Below are positions 26,322 through 37,700 of a stretch of DNA of 64,000 nucleotides, piece after piece (the first letter of the stretch is position 1; each line of letters starts with the position of its first letter). A program made the translations under genes and the position numbers. Source of the DNA: Thiohalorhabdus denitrificans (lineage in GTDB: Bacteria; Pseudomonadota; Gammaproteobacteria; Thiohalorhabdales; Thiohalorhabdaceae). The notes under the pieces were generated by a model. The model searched no databases. It had not been told where the DNA came from and saw nothing but the letters and a program-made list of their open reading frames with translations. Location: assembly GCF_001399755.1 (NCBI RefSeq), contig NZ_LJCP01000014.1, positions 62,001 through 126,000 of the forward strand, in the 5' to 3' direction.

Positions 26322-27708
26322 GCCCCGCCTCCCTCCGGACCCGGGCGGCCAAGGTGCTTTTGCCCAACCGTTCCATGGTTTTCTCCACACGCTCTCCTTG
26401 TCGTTGTTCGGTCGCCACCACCCGGCCAAGCGCCGCCAGCCAGCGTCGGGCCGCCTCCGGAGCCAGCCCCGTTTGCAGCGGCTCCGCCGCCGAGTCGTCC
26501 GCCACGGTCAGGGCGTAGCCGTCCTCGAGCGCGGTCAGGACCACCGTGGCCGCGGCGGGCTCTCCACAGCCCTTTTCACAGCCGCTCACATGGAGCCGGC
26601 CACCCCGCTCCAGCAGATCGGCCGCTGCATCAACCAAGGTGGGCGCATCCGCCCGGGTGGCCGCTGCGGCCGAATCGCAGCCGGGGGCGCCGATGCAGGC
26701 GCTTACCCTAAGCCGGGGGTCGGCGGGATCACTAATGACACCCATCGCCTCCAGTACCGGAAGGGCGTCCGAACCGGCCCCGGTGACCAGCACCGCCCGC
26801 CACGGGGTAACGCGCAGTGTAGTCCCGGAGCCGGGCTCCACCAGCCCGGCCAGGCCCACCAGCTGGTCGGCACTCAACGCGCCAAAAGGAAAGGCCGCGC
26901 CCACCCAGGCGCCTTGGGGATCGCGGCCAAGGAAATCGCCAGAGGCCGCGGCCGGGCGCCGGGCTACCGGGTCCGCCCCGGATACCGGTTCCAGTCCCGC
27001 CATCCCCTGGAAAGGCTCCGTGCCGAAGCGGTCCACGGCCTCCGCCAACCGCCGGGGCGGCTCGGCCGCGGCCTCGCGGAGGGCGCGGAAACGCTCCAGC
27101 ACCGCCACCGCGGCCGGCACCGCCCCTTCCGCCGACACCCAGCCCAGCACGGCGGCCGAGCGGGCGGTACCGCCCACCGCGACCCGATAGCGGACCCCCG
27201 CCCCGGTGGCGACCGCCTCCAGGCGCACATCGGCGGGCAGGTCATCCAGACGCGCCCGACCGCCGCCGTCCACCACCGCCCCCACCTTGGGCGGCAGCTC
27301 GCGCAGGGCGGGGCTGGCGGTGATGGCCTCCGCCAGGGCTCGGGCAAGGGGACGGACATCCGCCGCCGCTTCCGGATCGCGATCGGCCACGGGGGAGGCC
27401 ACCACATTGCGCACCGCCTCCCGAGCGGGATCCGCGTCCGTCAGGCCGGTCCGCGCCAGCTCCTCCTGGGCGGCCGGCAGGGTCTCCGCCGTGAACCCCC
27501 GCAGCTGGAGGTTGGCCCGGTTGGTCAGCTCCAGGGCGCCGGAGCCGTACTGTCGGGCGACCCGGGCGATGGTGCGGGCCTGCTCGGGATCGAGCCCGCC
27601 GATGGGGTGGCGAAGCCGCAGTAGCAGGCCGTCTCCGGTTGCCATGGGGGCGGCCACGCCGGGGCAGGCCTCGCGAACCCAGGGGCCGGGCTTTTCATTT
27701 TGCATCAT
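26311..27708 (-). CDS. cobG: Precorrin-3B synthase (O2-dependent)
   Basis: This monooxygenase (465 residues) of the sulfite/nitrite reductase family hydroxylates C20 of precorrin-3A and forms the ring-A lactone. It marks the aerobic cobalamin route. The family substrate stretch [13 protein letters not shown] is near residue 60, and the C-terminal Fe-S cluster cysteines are in CIGAPGC and [12 protein letters not shown]. Start is ATG 27708 with GGAAGAGG upstream. A 79-nt gap, the largest inside this operon, separates it from the ABC permease gene upstream. Confidence 0.94.
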   Translation of the reverse strand: MMQNEKPGPWVREACPGVAAPMATGDGLLLRLRHPIGGLDPEQARTIARVARQYGSGALELTNRANLQLRGFTAETLPAAQEELARTGLTDADPAREAVRNVVASPVADRDPEAAADVRPLARALAEAITASPALRELPPKVGAVVDGGGRARLDDLPADVRLEAVATGAGVRYRVAVGGTARSAAVLGWVSAEGAVPAAVAVLERFRALREAAAEPPRRLAEAVDRFGTEPFQGMAGLEPVSGADPVARRPAAASGDFLGRDPQGAWVGAAFPFGALSADQLVGLAGLVEPGSGTTLRVTPWRAVLVTGAGSDALPVLEAMGVISDPADPRLRVSACIGAPGCDSAAAATRADAPTLVDAAADLLERGGRLHVSGCEKGCGEPAAATVVLTALEDGYALTVADDSAAEPLQTGLAPEAARRWLAALGRVVATEQRQGERVEKTMERLGKSTLAARVRREAGHGG

Positions 27709-27787
27709 GCCTCTTCCACCTTCCGTCCCTTGGGTTCTGGACCCTTCCAGCTCCGAGCTCCCATGGGAGCGTTCCGCCCACGGGCCC

Positions 27788-28557
27788 TCAGGCCCGGATG
27801 CGGACGCCTCGCGCCACCAGCCCCCAGGCCAGGCCGCCCACCGCGACGGTGGCCGCCGCCAGGATGCCGAAGGTGACGGTTCCGTCGAAGCCGCCGGTGC
27901 CCAGCAGCCCGTGGCGGAAGCCGGCGATCATGTAGTGCATGGGGTTCGCCGCCGCCACCGTCTGCCACGGTTCATCGAGCCGCTCCACCGGGTAGAACAG
28001 CCCGCCGAGGTAGATGAGCGGGGTTAGCACGAAGGTGGAGATCACCGAGGTGTGGTCGAAGCTGCGGGCGAACAGGCCGTTGAGGAGCCCGGCCAGGGCG
28101 AACAGCAAGGCGCTCGTTATGGCGATCCCCAGCGTGGCCAGCGGATAGTGCACCTGCAGCGAGGTGAACGGCAGCGCCACCGCCAGCACCAGGGCCCCGG
28201 CCAGCAGGCCGCGCAGCACCCCGCCCGTGGCGAACCCCGCCACGATCAGCCAGGCCGGCAGGGGGGCCACCAGCAGCTCCTCGATGTGGCGCTGGAGCCG
28301 GGCCCCGTAGAAGGCCAGGGTGACGTTGCTGTAGGCGTTGGTGACCACCGCCAGGATGATCAGCCCGGGCAGGAGGAAGTCCGCGTAAGGCACCCCACCC
28401 ATGCCGCTCAGCTCGCGCCCCACCAGGTGGCCGAAGATGGTCAGGAAGAGCGCGGCGGTGACCACCGACGGCAGCAGGTTCTGCACCCAGGCACGCAGGA
28501 AGCGGCGGGTCTGCTTCACCACCATACCGCGGTAGGCGTACCAGTAGCGCCGCGCCC

Positions 28558-28561
<4 letters not shown>
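27788..28561 (-). CDS. ABC-2 type exporter permease (YadH-like)
   Basis: This inner-membrane permease (257 residues, six helices) is of the ABC-2/DrrB/NodJ class. The LLAPLPAW loop, TPLIYLGGLFYPVERL and ANPMHYMIAGFRHGLLG are class hallmarks. It overlaps the ATPase gene by 4 nt. The pair lies within the B12 operon between cbiD and cobG, so it should share riboswitch control. Its substrate is unknown; family members export lipids, polysaccharides or drugs, and a corrinoid or metal role is only a guess. Confidence 0.87.
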
Positions 28562-29483
<922 letters not shown>

Positions 29484-29487
<4 letters not shown>

Positions 29488-30629
29488 GGCTGCGCCTCCG
29501 GCTCCCCGGCCGCCTGGCCCACCACCCGACCCCGGCGGTCCACGGCGCAGACCTCCAGCGCGGTGGTGGCGGGCAGCAGGCGCCGGGCCTGGACCCAGGC
29601 CCGGGCGCAGACCCGGTCGGCCAGGGGGAGCCCGGCCTCCTGGCAGGCCGCCAGGGCCTCCATGGCGGTATTGGCATCGGCCACCCGGGCCACCAGCTCC
29701 CCGCCGGCCCCGAGCTGTTCCGCCTCGGCGGCCAGGCCGGCCAGGTCGATGGCGCACTTGCGGCTGTGGGTGTCGAGGTGGCCGTCGGCGAATTTGCTGA
29801 GCTTGCCGAAGCCCGCCATCAGGACCACGGCGGGAATGGGATGCTGGCGCAGGTACTTGAGGGCGGCGCCGAACAGGTCGCCCATCTCGATGAGCGCCAT
29901 GTCGTCGAGGCCGTAGTGGGCCTGCGCCGCGGCCTCGCTCGTCCCCCCGGTGCAGCAGGCCACCCGACCCAGCCCGTTGGCGCGGGCCACGTCGATGGCC
30001 TGGTGGATGGAGGCGATGTAGGCGGAGCAGGAAAAGGGCCGCACGATCCCCGTGGTGCCCAGGATGGAGATGCCGCCTTCGATGCCCAGGCGCGGGTTCA
30101 TGGTGCGCTGGGCGATGCGCTCGCCGCCGTCCACGCCCACGGTGACGGTGAAGCCTCCGGGGTGGCCCAGTTCAGCGGCCACCTCTTGCAAATATTCGGT
30201 AATCATCTGTCGCGGTACGGGATTGATGGCCGGCTCCCCGGGGGGAACCGGCAGGCCGGAGCGGGTGACGGTGCCCACCCCGGCGCCCGCCTGGAAGGCC
30301 ACCCCGCTTTCCGGAGTCGGCACGATCCGCACCCAGACCCGGGCCCCGTGGGTGGCGTCGGGATCGTCTCCGCCGTCCTTGATCACGCCGGCCTCCGCGC
30401 CCCCCTCCACCGCCCGGAGGTCCTGGAGCGGCAGGGTCACCGCCTCGCCCCGGGGCAGGGTCACCGGGACCGGCGTCCGCTGCTCCCCGCCCAGGGCCAG
30501 GCGTGCGGCCGCCGCGGCGGCCGCGGTGGCGCAGACGCCGGTGGTGAGCCCGGTGCGCAGCGGGCCGCCGCCCTCGCGGCTCTCCGGCCGCATGGCGCCC
30601 GCCTGCGGGCCGTCCTCAGGCTCCGGCAT
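29484..30629 (-). CDS. cbiD: CbiD, (cobalt-)precorrin-5B C1-methyltransferase
   Basis: This protein (381 residues) is the anaerobic-type C1-methyltransferase. It opens LRTGLTTGVCATAAAAAAA and contains VTRSGLPVPPGEPAINPVPRQ in shortened family form, SILGTTGIVRPFS and the GFGKLSKFADGHLDTHS block. In the classical aerobic pathway this step is done by CobF, which I do not see here. Its presence beside cobG therefore makes the pathway hybrid. The ATG at 30629 has AAGGAGAGG upstream and overlaps cobA by 14 nt. Confidence 0.94.
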
Positions 30630-31452
30630 CCGCCTCTCCTTCTCCAGCTACCGGCTCGCAGCCGGCGGCCTGGCGCAAACGGACCACCTCGCCCACGATG
30701 AGCAGGGCCGGCGACTGGATCTCCAGGCCCGCCACCCGGCCGGGGAGGTCGCCGAGGGTGCCGGTCACCACCCGCTGCGCGGCCAGGGTGCCCCGCTCCA
30801 CCAGGGCGGCGGGCATGGCCGACGGTGCCCCGGCCTCCACCATCTCCGTGCACACCTTGTCGAGGCCGTGCAGCCCCATGTAGACCACCACGGTCTGCTG
30901 CGGCTGCACCAGGGCGGCCCAATCGAGTTCCGTGCCGCCGTTGCGGCGGTGGGCGGTGACGAACTGGCAGCGATAGGCGTGGTCGCGGTGGGTGAGCGGG
31001 ATGCCGGCATAGGCGGCGCAGCCCCCCGCGGCGGTGATGCCGGGGATGATCCGCACCGGGATGCCTTCGGCGGCCAGGGCCTCAGCCTCCTCGCCGCCGC
31101 GCCCGAAGACGAAGGGATCGCCGCCCTTGAGCCGGACCACATAGTGGCCCTCCCGCGCCCGGGCCACCATCAGGGCGTTGAGCTCCTCCTGCTTGTAGTG
31201 ATGGCGCGCCCGCGCCTTGCCCACGTAGACGCGCTCGGCGTCCGGTTTGGCCAGATCCAGCACCTCCTGCGGGATCAGGCGGTCGTGGAGAACCACCTCC
31301 GCCCGTTGCAGCGCCGCCACCGCATGCAGGGTGAGCAGGCCCGGATCGCCGGGCCCGGCCCCCACCAGATCCACCCGGCCGGCCAGGTCTTCCCCGCTCC
31401 CGGGCACCGCCCGGGAGAGGAGCTCGCGCAGGGAGGGGTCTTGCCCGCTCAT
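30616..31452 (-). CDS. cobA: Uroporphyrinogen-III C-methyltransferase
   Basis: This SUMT enzyme (278 residues) makes precorrin-2 with two SAM-dependent methylations at C2 and C7, and so commits uroporphyrinogen III to corrinoids or siroheme. It has VDLVGAGPGDPGLLTLHA, LKGGDPFVFGRGGEEAEAL and PGITAAGGCAAYAGIPLTHR. It lacks the CysG-type dehydrogenase/chelatase domain. It overlaps cobB by 4 nt and cbiD by 14 nt, so it probably serves B12 synthesis rather than siroheme. Confidence 0.94.
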   Translation of the reverse strand: MSGQDPSLRELLSRAVPGSGEDLAGRVDLVGAGPGDPGLLTLHAVAALQRAEVVLHDRLIPQEVLDLAKPDAERVYVGKARARHHYKQEELNALMVARAREGHYVVRLKGGDPFVFGRGGEEAEALAAEGIPVRIIPGITAAGGCAAYAGIPLTHRDHAYRCQFVTAHRRNGGTELDWAALVQPQQTVVVYMGLHGLDKVCTEMVEAGAPSAMPAALVERGTLAAQRVVTGTLGDLPGRVAGLEIQSPALLIVGEVVRLRQAAGCEPVAGEGEADAGA

Positions 31453-32741
31453 GGCTTGAACAGCTCCGCCACGGCACTCGGATTGGAGGGGAACCAGGCA
31501 TGCAGGTAGGTGGCGGTGAGCCGGCCCTGGCGATAGATGGCCTCCGCAGTGCTTCCTCGGTTCCGGGCCCGGATGCAGTGGGCCACAGGCTCGAGGTTCA
31601 CCTCGGCGCGGCTGTGGTGGAAGGTGTGGCCGCGGATCTCGCCCTCGGGCAGCGGCGCGGCCTGCAGCCCGATGCCCTGCACCCGCTCTTCCAGCTGTGC
31701 CTCACCCGGGAGCAGGCCGGCCATGGGGGCGCGGTGGCCCTGGGCGTCGGCCAGGGTGTCCAGCAAGTAGAGGAAGCCGCCGCACTCGGCCAGGATGGGC
31801 CGTCCGGCCTGGTGATGAGCATGCAGGTCGGCCTTCAGGGCCTGGTTGGCGGTCAGGGTATCCAGGTGCAGCTCCGGGTAGCCCCCGGGCAGCCAGACGG
31901 CGTCCGCCTCGGGCAGGCCCTCGCCGGCCAGCGGCGAGAAGAAGACGAGCTCGGCGCCCATGGCCTCCAGCAGCCGCAGATTGCCGGGATAGAGGAAGGC
32001 GAAGGCGGCGTCCCGGGCGATGGCGATGCGCACGCCGCCCAGCTCCGCCTCGGGCTCCGGCAGGGAGCCCGGCTCGAAGGCCACCGGCTCCGGGAGGCCG
32101 GTCACCTCGGCCTCGGCCACGGCGTTGGCGGCCGCCGCGAGGCGCTGCTCCAGATCGTCGATCTCCTCGGCCTGCACCAGGCCCAGGTGGCGATCAGGCA
32201 GCCCAACCGCCTCGTTACGCGGCACAGCCCCGAAGTAGCGGATCCCCTCCGGAAGTGCCGCACCCAGCATGCGGCCGTGCCCCGCACTGCCCACCCGGTT
32301 TGCGATGACGCCGGCGAAGGGCAGGTCCGGGCGCCAGGTGGCCAAGCCGTTGACCACGGCCCCGAAGGTCTGCGCCATGCCGCTGGCGTCGATGAGGCCC
32401 AGCACCGGAAGGCCAAAGCGCACGGCCAGGTCGGCGCCCGAGGGGTCGCCGTCGAAGAGCCCCATGGAGCCCTCCACCAGGATCAGGTCGGCGGTTTCCG
32501 CGGCGCCATGGAGCATGGCCCGGCAGTCTTCCTCGCCCACCATCCACAGGTGGAGCGGGTCCACCGGATGGCCGCAGGCCTGCTCCAGGATCATGGGGTC
32601 GAGGAAATCGGGCCCCATCTTGAACACGCGCACCGCGCGGCCCTGGTCGCGGTGGTAGCGCGCCAGGGCGGCGGTGACCGTGGTCTTGCCCTGCCCGGAG
32701 GCGGGCGCGGCGATGAACACCGCCGGGCAGGTGGCGCTCAC
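31449..32741 (-). CDS. cobB: Hydrogenobyrinic/cobyrinic acid a,c-diamide synthase
   Basis: This glutamine- and ATP-dependent amidase (430 residues) amidates the a and c side chains before cobalt insertion in the aerobic order. The N-terminal P-loop is APASGQGKTTVTA, with FKMGPDFLDP and VEGSMGLFDG. The C-terminal glutaminase domain has PGGYPELHL and the catalytic AECGGFLYL. The start GTG at 32741 overlaps the cobO stop as GTGA. Whether cobalt-free or cobalt-bound substrate is used here depends on how the CobN homologue works. Confidence 0.94.
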   Translation of the reverse strand: MSATCPAVFIAAPASGQGKTTVTAALARYHRDQGRAVRVFKMGPDFLDPMILEQACGHPVDPLHLWMVGEEDCRAMLHGAAETADLILVEGSMGLFDGDPSGADLAVRFGLPVLGLIDASGMAQTFGAVVNGLATWRPDLPFAGVIANRVGSAGHGRMLGAALPEGIRYFGAVPRNEAVGLPDRHLGLVQAEEIDDLEQRLAAAANAVAEAEVTGLPEPVAFEPGSLPEPEAELGGVRIAIARDAAFAFLYPGNLRLLEAMGAELVFFSPLAGEGLPEADAVWLPGGYPELHLDTLTANQALKADLHAHHQAGRPILAECGGFLYLLDTLADAQGHRAPMAGLLPGEAQLEERVQGIGLQAAPLPEGEIRGHTFHHSRAEVNLEPVAHCIRARNRGSTAEAIYRQGRLTATYLHAWFPSNPSAVAELFKP

Positions 32742-33343
32742 AGCTCCACCCCCTTCTGCGCTTTCACCCCCGCCTCGAAGGCGTGCTTTTCCTTGCGCAT
32801 GTCCGTGACCGTGTCGGCCACCTCCATGAGGTCCTGGGGCGCACCGCGGCCGGTGATGACCACGTGCTGCATGGAGGGACGCCCGGCCAGGTCCTCGATC
32901 ACCGTGGGCAGGTCGAGGTATTCCTTCTTGAGGGCGATATTCAGCTCGTCGAGCAGCACCAGGCTGACGGACTCGTCCTGCAGCAGCGTCCGCGCCTTCT
33001 CCCAGGCGGCCTCGGCCATCTCCGTGTCCCGCTCCCGGTCCTGGGTCTCCCAGGTGTAGCCCTCGCCCATGACGTGGTAGGTCACGCCGTCGCACTGGCG
33101 GAAGAAGGCCTCCTCGCCGGTGGCGAACTTGCCCTTGATGAACTGCACCACCCCCACCTGCTGGCCGTGCCCCAGGGCCCGGGCCACCATGCCGAAACCG
33201 GCGCTGCTCTTGCCCTTGCCGGTGCCGGTATTGACGATCACCACGCCGCGCTCGTCATTGGCCTGGCCGATGCGGCTGTCCATGATCTCTTTTTTCTTCT
33301 GCATGCGCTCACCGTAGCGGGCGTCGCTCTGACCTTCGCTCAT
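32738..33343 (-). CDS. cobO: Cob(I)yrinic acid a,c-diamide adenosyltransferase (CobA/CobO/BtuR type)
   Basis: This enzyme (201 residues) transfers adenosyl from ATP to the cobalt of cob(I)yrinic acid a,c-diamide or other corrinoids. The P-loop is NTGTGKGKSSAGFG, and VGVVQFIKGKF and LLDELNIAL are family blocks. It is preceded by bluB (4-nt overlap) and followed by cobB (4-nt overlap). It also serves salvage of imported corrinoids from the Btu system. Confidence 0.94.
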   Translation of the reverse strand: MSEGQSDARYGERMQKKKEIMDSRIGQANDERGVVIVNTGTGKGKSSAGFGMVARALGHGQQVGVVQFIKGKFATGEEAFFRQCDGVTYHVMGEGYTWETQDRERDTEMAEAAWEKARTLLQDESVSLVLLDELNIALKKEYLDLPTVIEDLAGRPSMQHVVITGRGAPQDLMEVADTVTDMRKEKHAFEAGVKAQKGVEL

Positions 33344-34029
33344 TTATGGTTTCCTTGCTCAATTTCGGTCGTGGAATCCGGTAGGCCGCCCGGATTGCCC
33401 CAGCTATCGGCGTAGACCAGCTCCTCCAGGGGCTCGCGCTCGGCCCAGCCCTCCTGCTGCAGCATGGGCTCCTCGTAGAAGGCCTCCACATGGCCCAGGC
33501 ACAGCACGGCTACCGGATGGCCGCCCTCGGGCAGCCCCAGGAGGCCGCCCAGGGCCTGCGGATCGAAAAACGAGACCCAGCCCATACCCAGGCCTTCGGC
33601 CCGGGCGGCGAGCCACAGGTTCTGGATGGCGCAGGCCACCGAGGCCAGGTCCATCTCCGGCAGGGTCCGCCGACCGAACACGAACCGCTCCCGGCCGTCG
33701 GCCAGGGCCGCCACCAGCAACTCACCGGCCTCGCGCACGCCTTCTACCTTGAGACGCAGGAATTCCGCCTTGCGCCCGTCCATGGCCTCGGCGGTGCGAC
33801 GGCGCTCCTCTTCAACCAGCCCAGCGATGGCCTCGCGCAGCTCTGGATCGGTGACGCGAATGAACCGCCAGGGTTGCATGAAGCCCACACTGGGCGCCCG
33901 ATGAGCCGCCCCTAGCAACCGCCGCAGCACCGTTGGGTCCACCGGATCCGGGCGAAAATGGCGCATGTCCCGGCGCTGCTCGATGGCGCGGTAGACGGCG
34001 TCGATCTCGGGCTGGGAGAAGGCCGTCAC
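33340..34029 (-). CDS. bluB: 5,6-Dimethylbenzimidazole synthase
   Basis: This flavin-destroying enzyme (229 residues) of the nitroreductase fold cuts FMNH2 with O2 to form the lower ligand of B12. Features are IEQRRDMRHFRPDPVD, the APSVGFMQPWRFI stretch, and GLGMGWVSFFDPQAL. It supports aerobic life and shows that true cobalamin, with DMB, is made. It overlaps the DUF2149 gene and cobO by 4 nt each, linking a chelatase-type module to the lower-ligand gene. Confidence 0.93.
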   Translation of the reverse strand: MTAFSQPEIDAVYRAIEQRRDMRHFRPDPVDPTVLRRLLGAAHRAPSVGFMQPWRFIRVTDPELREAIAGLVEEERRRTAEAMDGRKAEFLRLKVEGVREAGELLVAALADGRERFVFGRRTLPEMDLASVACAIQNLWLAARAEGLGMGWVSFFDPQALGGLLGLPEGGHPVAVLCLGHVEAFYEEPMLQQEGWAEREPLEELVYADSWGNPGGLPDSTTEIEQGNHK

Positions 34030-34340
34030 TCCCCGCCTCCGCCGCCCTTGATCATGATGAGCTTGCCGGTCTCCGGGTCGCGGTAGACCTCGCCCATGGG
34101 CTCGTAGCCGGAGCCGGCGCCGCCCATGCCCTCGGGCACTTCGGGTAGCTCACGCCCCTTGGTGATCTCCTGGTTGCTCAGCTCCTCGAGCGGGGCGTCC
34201 TTGCCCCCCTGGCTGGCGGCCAGGGCGGCGATGAGCCCCACCGCGAACACCAGCATGATGTCCACCAGGTTGGCCATGGGCCCCATGGGCTCGGCATCCG
34301 CCTCGTCGAAGCGGCCCCGGCTCCAGTCACGCCCGGCCAT
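34026..34340 (-). CDS. DUF2149 protein with ExbD-like membrane segment
   Basis: This small membrane protein (104 residues) has one transmembrane segment at about 22-42 that contains LVDIMLV, with Asp27. The same motif with its proton-relay Asp occurs in the ExbD at 214 of this window (LVDVMLV). The periplasmic part is short and ends with EVYRDPETGKLIMIKGG. I chose ATG 34340; the longer frame is a shadow of the exbB-like gene, which it overlaps by 14 nt. It probably forms the stator-partner of that channel and acts on the CobN homologue. The DUF2149 assignment is from recognition of the family and its usual neighbours. Confidence 0.82.
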   Translation of the reverse strand: MAGRDWSRGRFDEADAEPMGPMANLVDIMLVFAVGLIAALAASQGGKDAPLEELSNQEITKGRELPEVPEGMGGAGSGYEPMGEVYRDPETGKLIMIKGGGGGE

Positions 34341-34779
34341 CGCCGGCCTCCAGGGCGTCAAGCAGGGAATCGTACCAGCGTCGGCGCACCCGGCCGAGGA
34401 TGAAGCCGACGATGCCCACCAACAGGCCCATGACGGTGGTATCAAAGGCCACCGTCACCGCTTGGGCGAGCGTCTGCAGCTCGCCGCGCCCAAGGGCGGC
34501 CAGGCCCGGGCCGAGAGGGATGAGCGTTCCCATGAGGCCGAGCATGGGGCCCACCCGGGCGATGAGGTCGGCCCGCTCGATGCGGCGCCGGCCCACCCGG
34601 CCCACCGTACCCCGGTCACCGATCCGGCTTAGGCGAGCCAGGCCGCCGAGGCCCTCGCCCAGAGCCTGTCCCACCTCCCATACCGCCAGGGCCACCAACA
34701 CGGCCAGGGCGGCGAGCACCGGCTCCAGCAGCCAGCTCACGCCGGCGTGGATCCACTGCACCAGGACACCGTCAAACAT
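34327..34779 (-). CDS. MotA/TolQ/ExbB-type proton channel in the cobN operon
   Basis: This inner-membrane protein (150 residues) has three predicted helices at about 12-38, 72-98 and 107-131. The second and third contain ARVGPMLGLMGTLIPLGPGL and TVAFDTTVMGLLVGIVGF, the conserved channel helices of ExbB/TolQ, with threonines lining the pore. It lacks the long cytoplasmic loop of full-length ExbB. It overlaps cobN by 8 nt and the DUF2149 gene by 14 nt. I infer that it supplies proton-motive force to the membrane-anchored CobN homologue. Confidence 0.88.
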   Translation of the reverse strand: MFDGVLVQWIHAGVSWLLEPVLAALAVLVALAVWEVGQALGEGLGGLARLSRIGDRGTVGRVGRRRIERADLIARVGPMLGLMGTLIPLGPGLAALGRGELQTLAQAVTVAFDTTVMGLLVGIVGFILGRVRRRWYDSLLDALEAGDGRA

Positions 34780-37700
34780 TGCTGCCTCCGCTGCGTAGTC
34801 CGCGATAGAAGCCGCCGCCGAGCAGGATCAGGGCCAGTCCGGCCGTGGCCCACAGGTACCAGGGCACGTGGCGATCTCGGGATTGGCTTTCGCCATCGCG
34901 GGCCTCTTTGTTCGATTCCCTGTCGGATTGCCGGCCCTCGCTCCGCTCGACCTGGCGGGCCTGCCCCGATTCGGTGGCCCGTTCGGTCGCGGCGGGGGCC
35001 GCCGCTCCTGCATCCTTCCTTTCGAGCGATTGCGCTTCGGGGGCCTGCTTCACCTCGGCTACCGTTTGCACTGCCTGCCCCTGCTCCTCCGGCTGCTTGC
35101 CGCCGGCGGCTTTCAGCTTCTGGTCCAGGGCCTCGGCCAGATCGTCGCCGATCTGGCCCTTCACGTGGTCGAAAACGGGATGCTTGGGCCGGGTATGGCC
35201 GGAGCCGGGCAGACCGTTTTCCACAACCGCCCGGGCCAGCTCCTCAGCAAGCTCCTGCTGGGTGGCCTGGGAGGCCTCCCAGAAGCCCTTGGCGATGGCC
35301 ACATTCATGATGGCGAGCATGTTGGTGCGCACGTGGGCCCGGTTGCCCTCGACCAGGAATTCGTCCAGGTCCAGATCGTGCTTGTCGTCGAGGTAGACGT
35401 CCTTGACCTCCTGCCACACCCAATCGTCGATCACCGCCGGATTGGTGACCTGCCACCCCCATAGGTGCTCCATGAACTTGGAGCCCATGGTGCGGGCGCC
35501 GCTGTAACCGTGGTCCATTTGGGCCCGGAGCCAGGCGGGGTTGAGGAAGCGGCCGCGCAGCTCCTGCAGCAGGGCGGCCTCCAGGGTCTGCATGCTCGGG
35601 TTTTCCGGATCCGAATGGTCGATGATGCGGCTATCCGGCGCCGCACCGGTGACCTGCTCCACGGCCATGGACAGCCCGCCCAGGTAGTCGAAGGCGTCGT
35701 TGTTGTCCAGCAGCCCGTAGAGGTTGGAGGCCCGGCCCAGATAGGTGCGCTCCACCCGGCCCAGGTTGCGCCGGAAATCGCCGTGGGCGGCCTCGCCGGC
35801 GGCACCGGCGCCATAGGCGTGGCCCATACGGCGCAGGTAGGTGTCCGCCACCTCATCCCGCTTTTCCCAGGAGCCGGAACGCTCCGCCATGCGGTTGACG
35901 CCGGCTCCGTAGCTGCCGGGGGCGTCGCCGTAGACCCGCAGGATGGCTTGGTTGCCGGCGTCGGCCGGCTCGGCTCCCTCTTCCACGCCCCGCCGGGCGT
36001 CGGCCACCCAATGGGCGGCCACCTTATTGCGCTTTAGCGACTCGGTGCCGGCATCGCGCAGCTCGCCCAGGGGCTTCAGGGCCGCCTCCAGCGCCGGGGT
36101 CAGCTCGGGATGCTTCTCCCGGATGGTCTGGCTGGCACCGTCCAGGGCCAGGCGCACGGACTTATCCAGCCAGGCGTTGAGGTTGCCGTAGAGGTCGCGG
36201 AACAGACCGGAGGTGGTGAACACCACGTCACGGCGGTAGCGGCCTTCTTCCAGCGGCCGGCGCTCGATGCCCTCGACGATACCTCGGCTGTTCCACACGG
36301 GCTTAATGCCCAGCATGTCCATGCCGAAGGCCACCATGGCGCCCTCGTCACGCACCGTATCCGAGGCCCACAGCACCACCGCCTCGCTGCCCTGCGGCGG
36401 GCCGTTATCGCCCTCCTTGCGGGCGTCGGCCGCCATTTGCGCGCCCATCTCCCAGCCCACGCGGCTGGGCAACAGGTTGCCGTTCAAGCCGAAGAAGTTA
36501 CGGCCGGTGGGCAGCACCTCGGGGGTGCGGACAGGGTCGTTGCCCTTGCCCGGGGCCACGAATCGACCGTCCAGACCGGCCAGCAGCCCGTCCATCTCGC
36601 GACCTGGCGAGTCGGCCAGGGCCTTGCGCCATTTGTCCTTGATCTCGCCCGCCCCGGCCATGGACTCCAGCATCATCCGCCGCTCCTCATTGGCCCACTC
36701 GGCGCCGAAGATGTGCAGGCCCCGGGGCATGAACTCCTCCTGCATCTCGGTGAGGTGGTGGCCCACCTCGTGCACCAGGAGGTCGCCGCCCACCTCGTCC
36801 AGGCTCAGCTCGGGATTGCCCCGCTCGGCCCGCAGCTCCGACTCCAGCTCGGAGACCATGTCCAGCTCGGCGATCTTGTCGCGGATGCGGTCCAGGGCGC
36901 GCTCACGGGCGGGGGTATTGCCCTGGCCTTCCGCCGACTCGAAGCTCTCCACCAGCCCACGCAGCTCCAAAAGCTGGTCGTACAGGGGCGTGGTGGACAG
37001 CGGCGGCGTGAGGTGGTCCACCATCACCGTCAGGCCACGGCGCTTGGCCTGCAGGCCTTCGCCCACGCCGTCGACGATGTAGGGGTAGACGCCGGGAATG
37101 TCGCCGGCAATGAGCCGCGGATAGTCGGTGTCGGTGAGCCCCACCCGGCGCCGGGGAAGGAACTCGTAGGTGGAGTGCCGGCCCAGGTGGACCAGGGCGT
37201 CCGCGCCGAACTGCGACTTCAGCCAGTGGTAGTAGCCCAGGTACTGGTGCGGCGGCGGCACGGCCAGGTTGGCGTGCAGCAGCTCCTCGTTCACCTCCCA
37301 ACCACGCGGCGGCTGGGGGCCGATCCAGACGTTGCCGAAGCGCAGGCCGGGGATGAGCATGTCGCCGTCGTGGACCATGACCCGCCCCGGGGGCTCACCC
37401 CAGCCGTGCAGGCCCTCGATGCCGGTGTCGCGCAGGCCGTTCACCAGCCTTTGCGCCTGCTCCCAGCTGGCATCGGGCTCCTCGGCGAGCAGGGACTCGT
37501 ATTCGGCGCGCAGCTGGTCCAGCAGGTCCCGGGCACGGGCGGTCGCCGGATGGTCCGCCCCCTCCACCAAGTGGCGCAGATCGCCGTGCATGCGCTCCAG
37601 CAGGTCCCGGCCCAGGTCCAGCCGGCCCGACTCCTCGGCCTCGCGCAGGGTCTCGTGCAGAAAGCCCAGGGGGCCGTCGCGCATCTCGGCACGGATCGGA

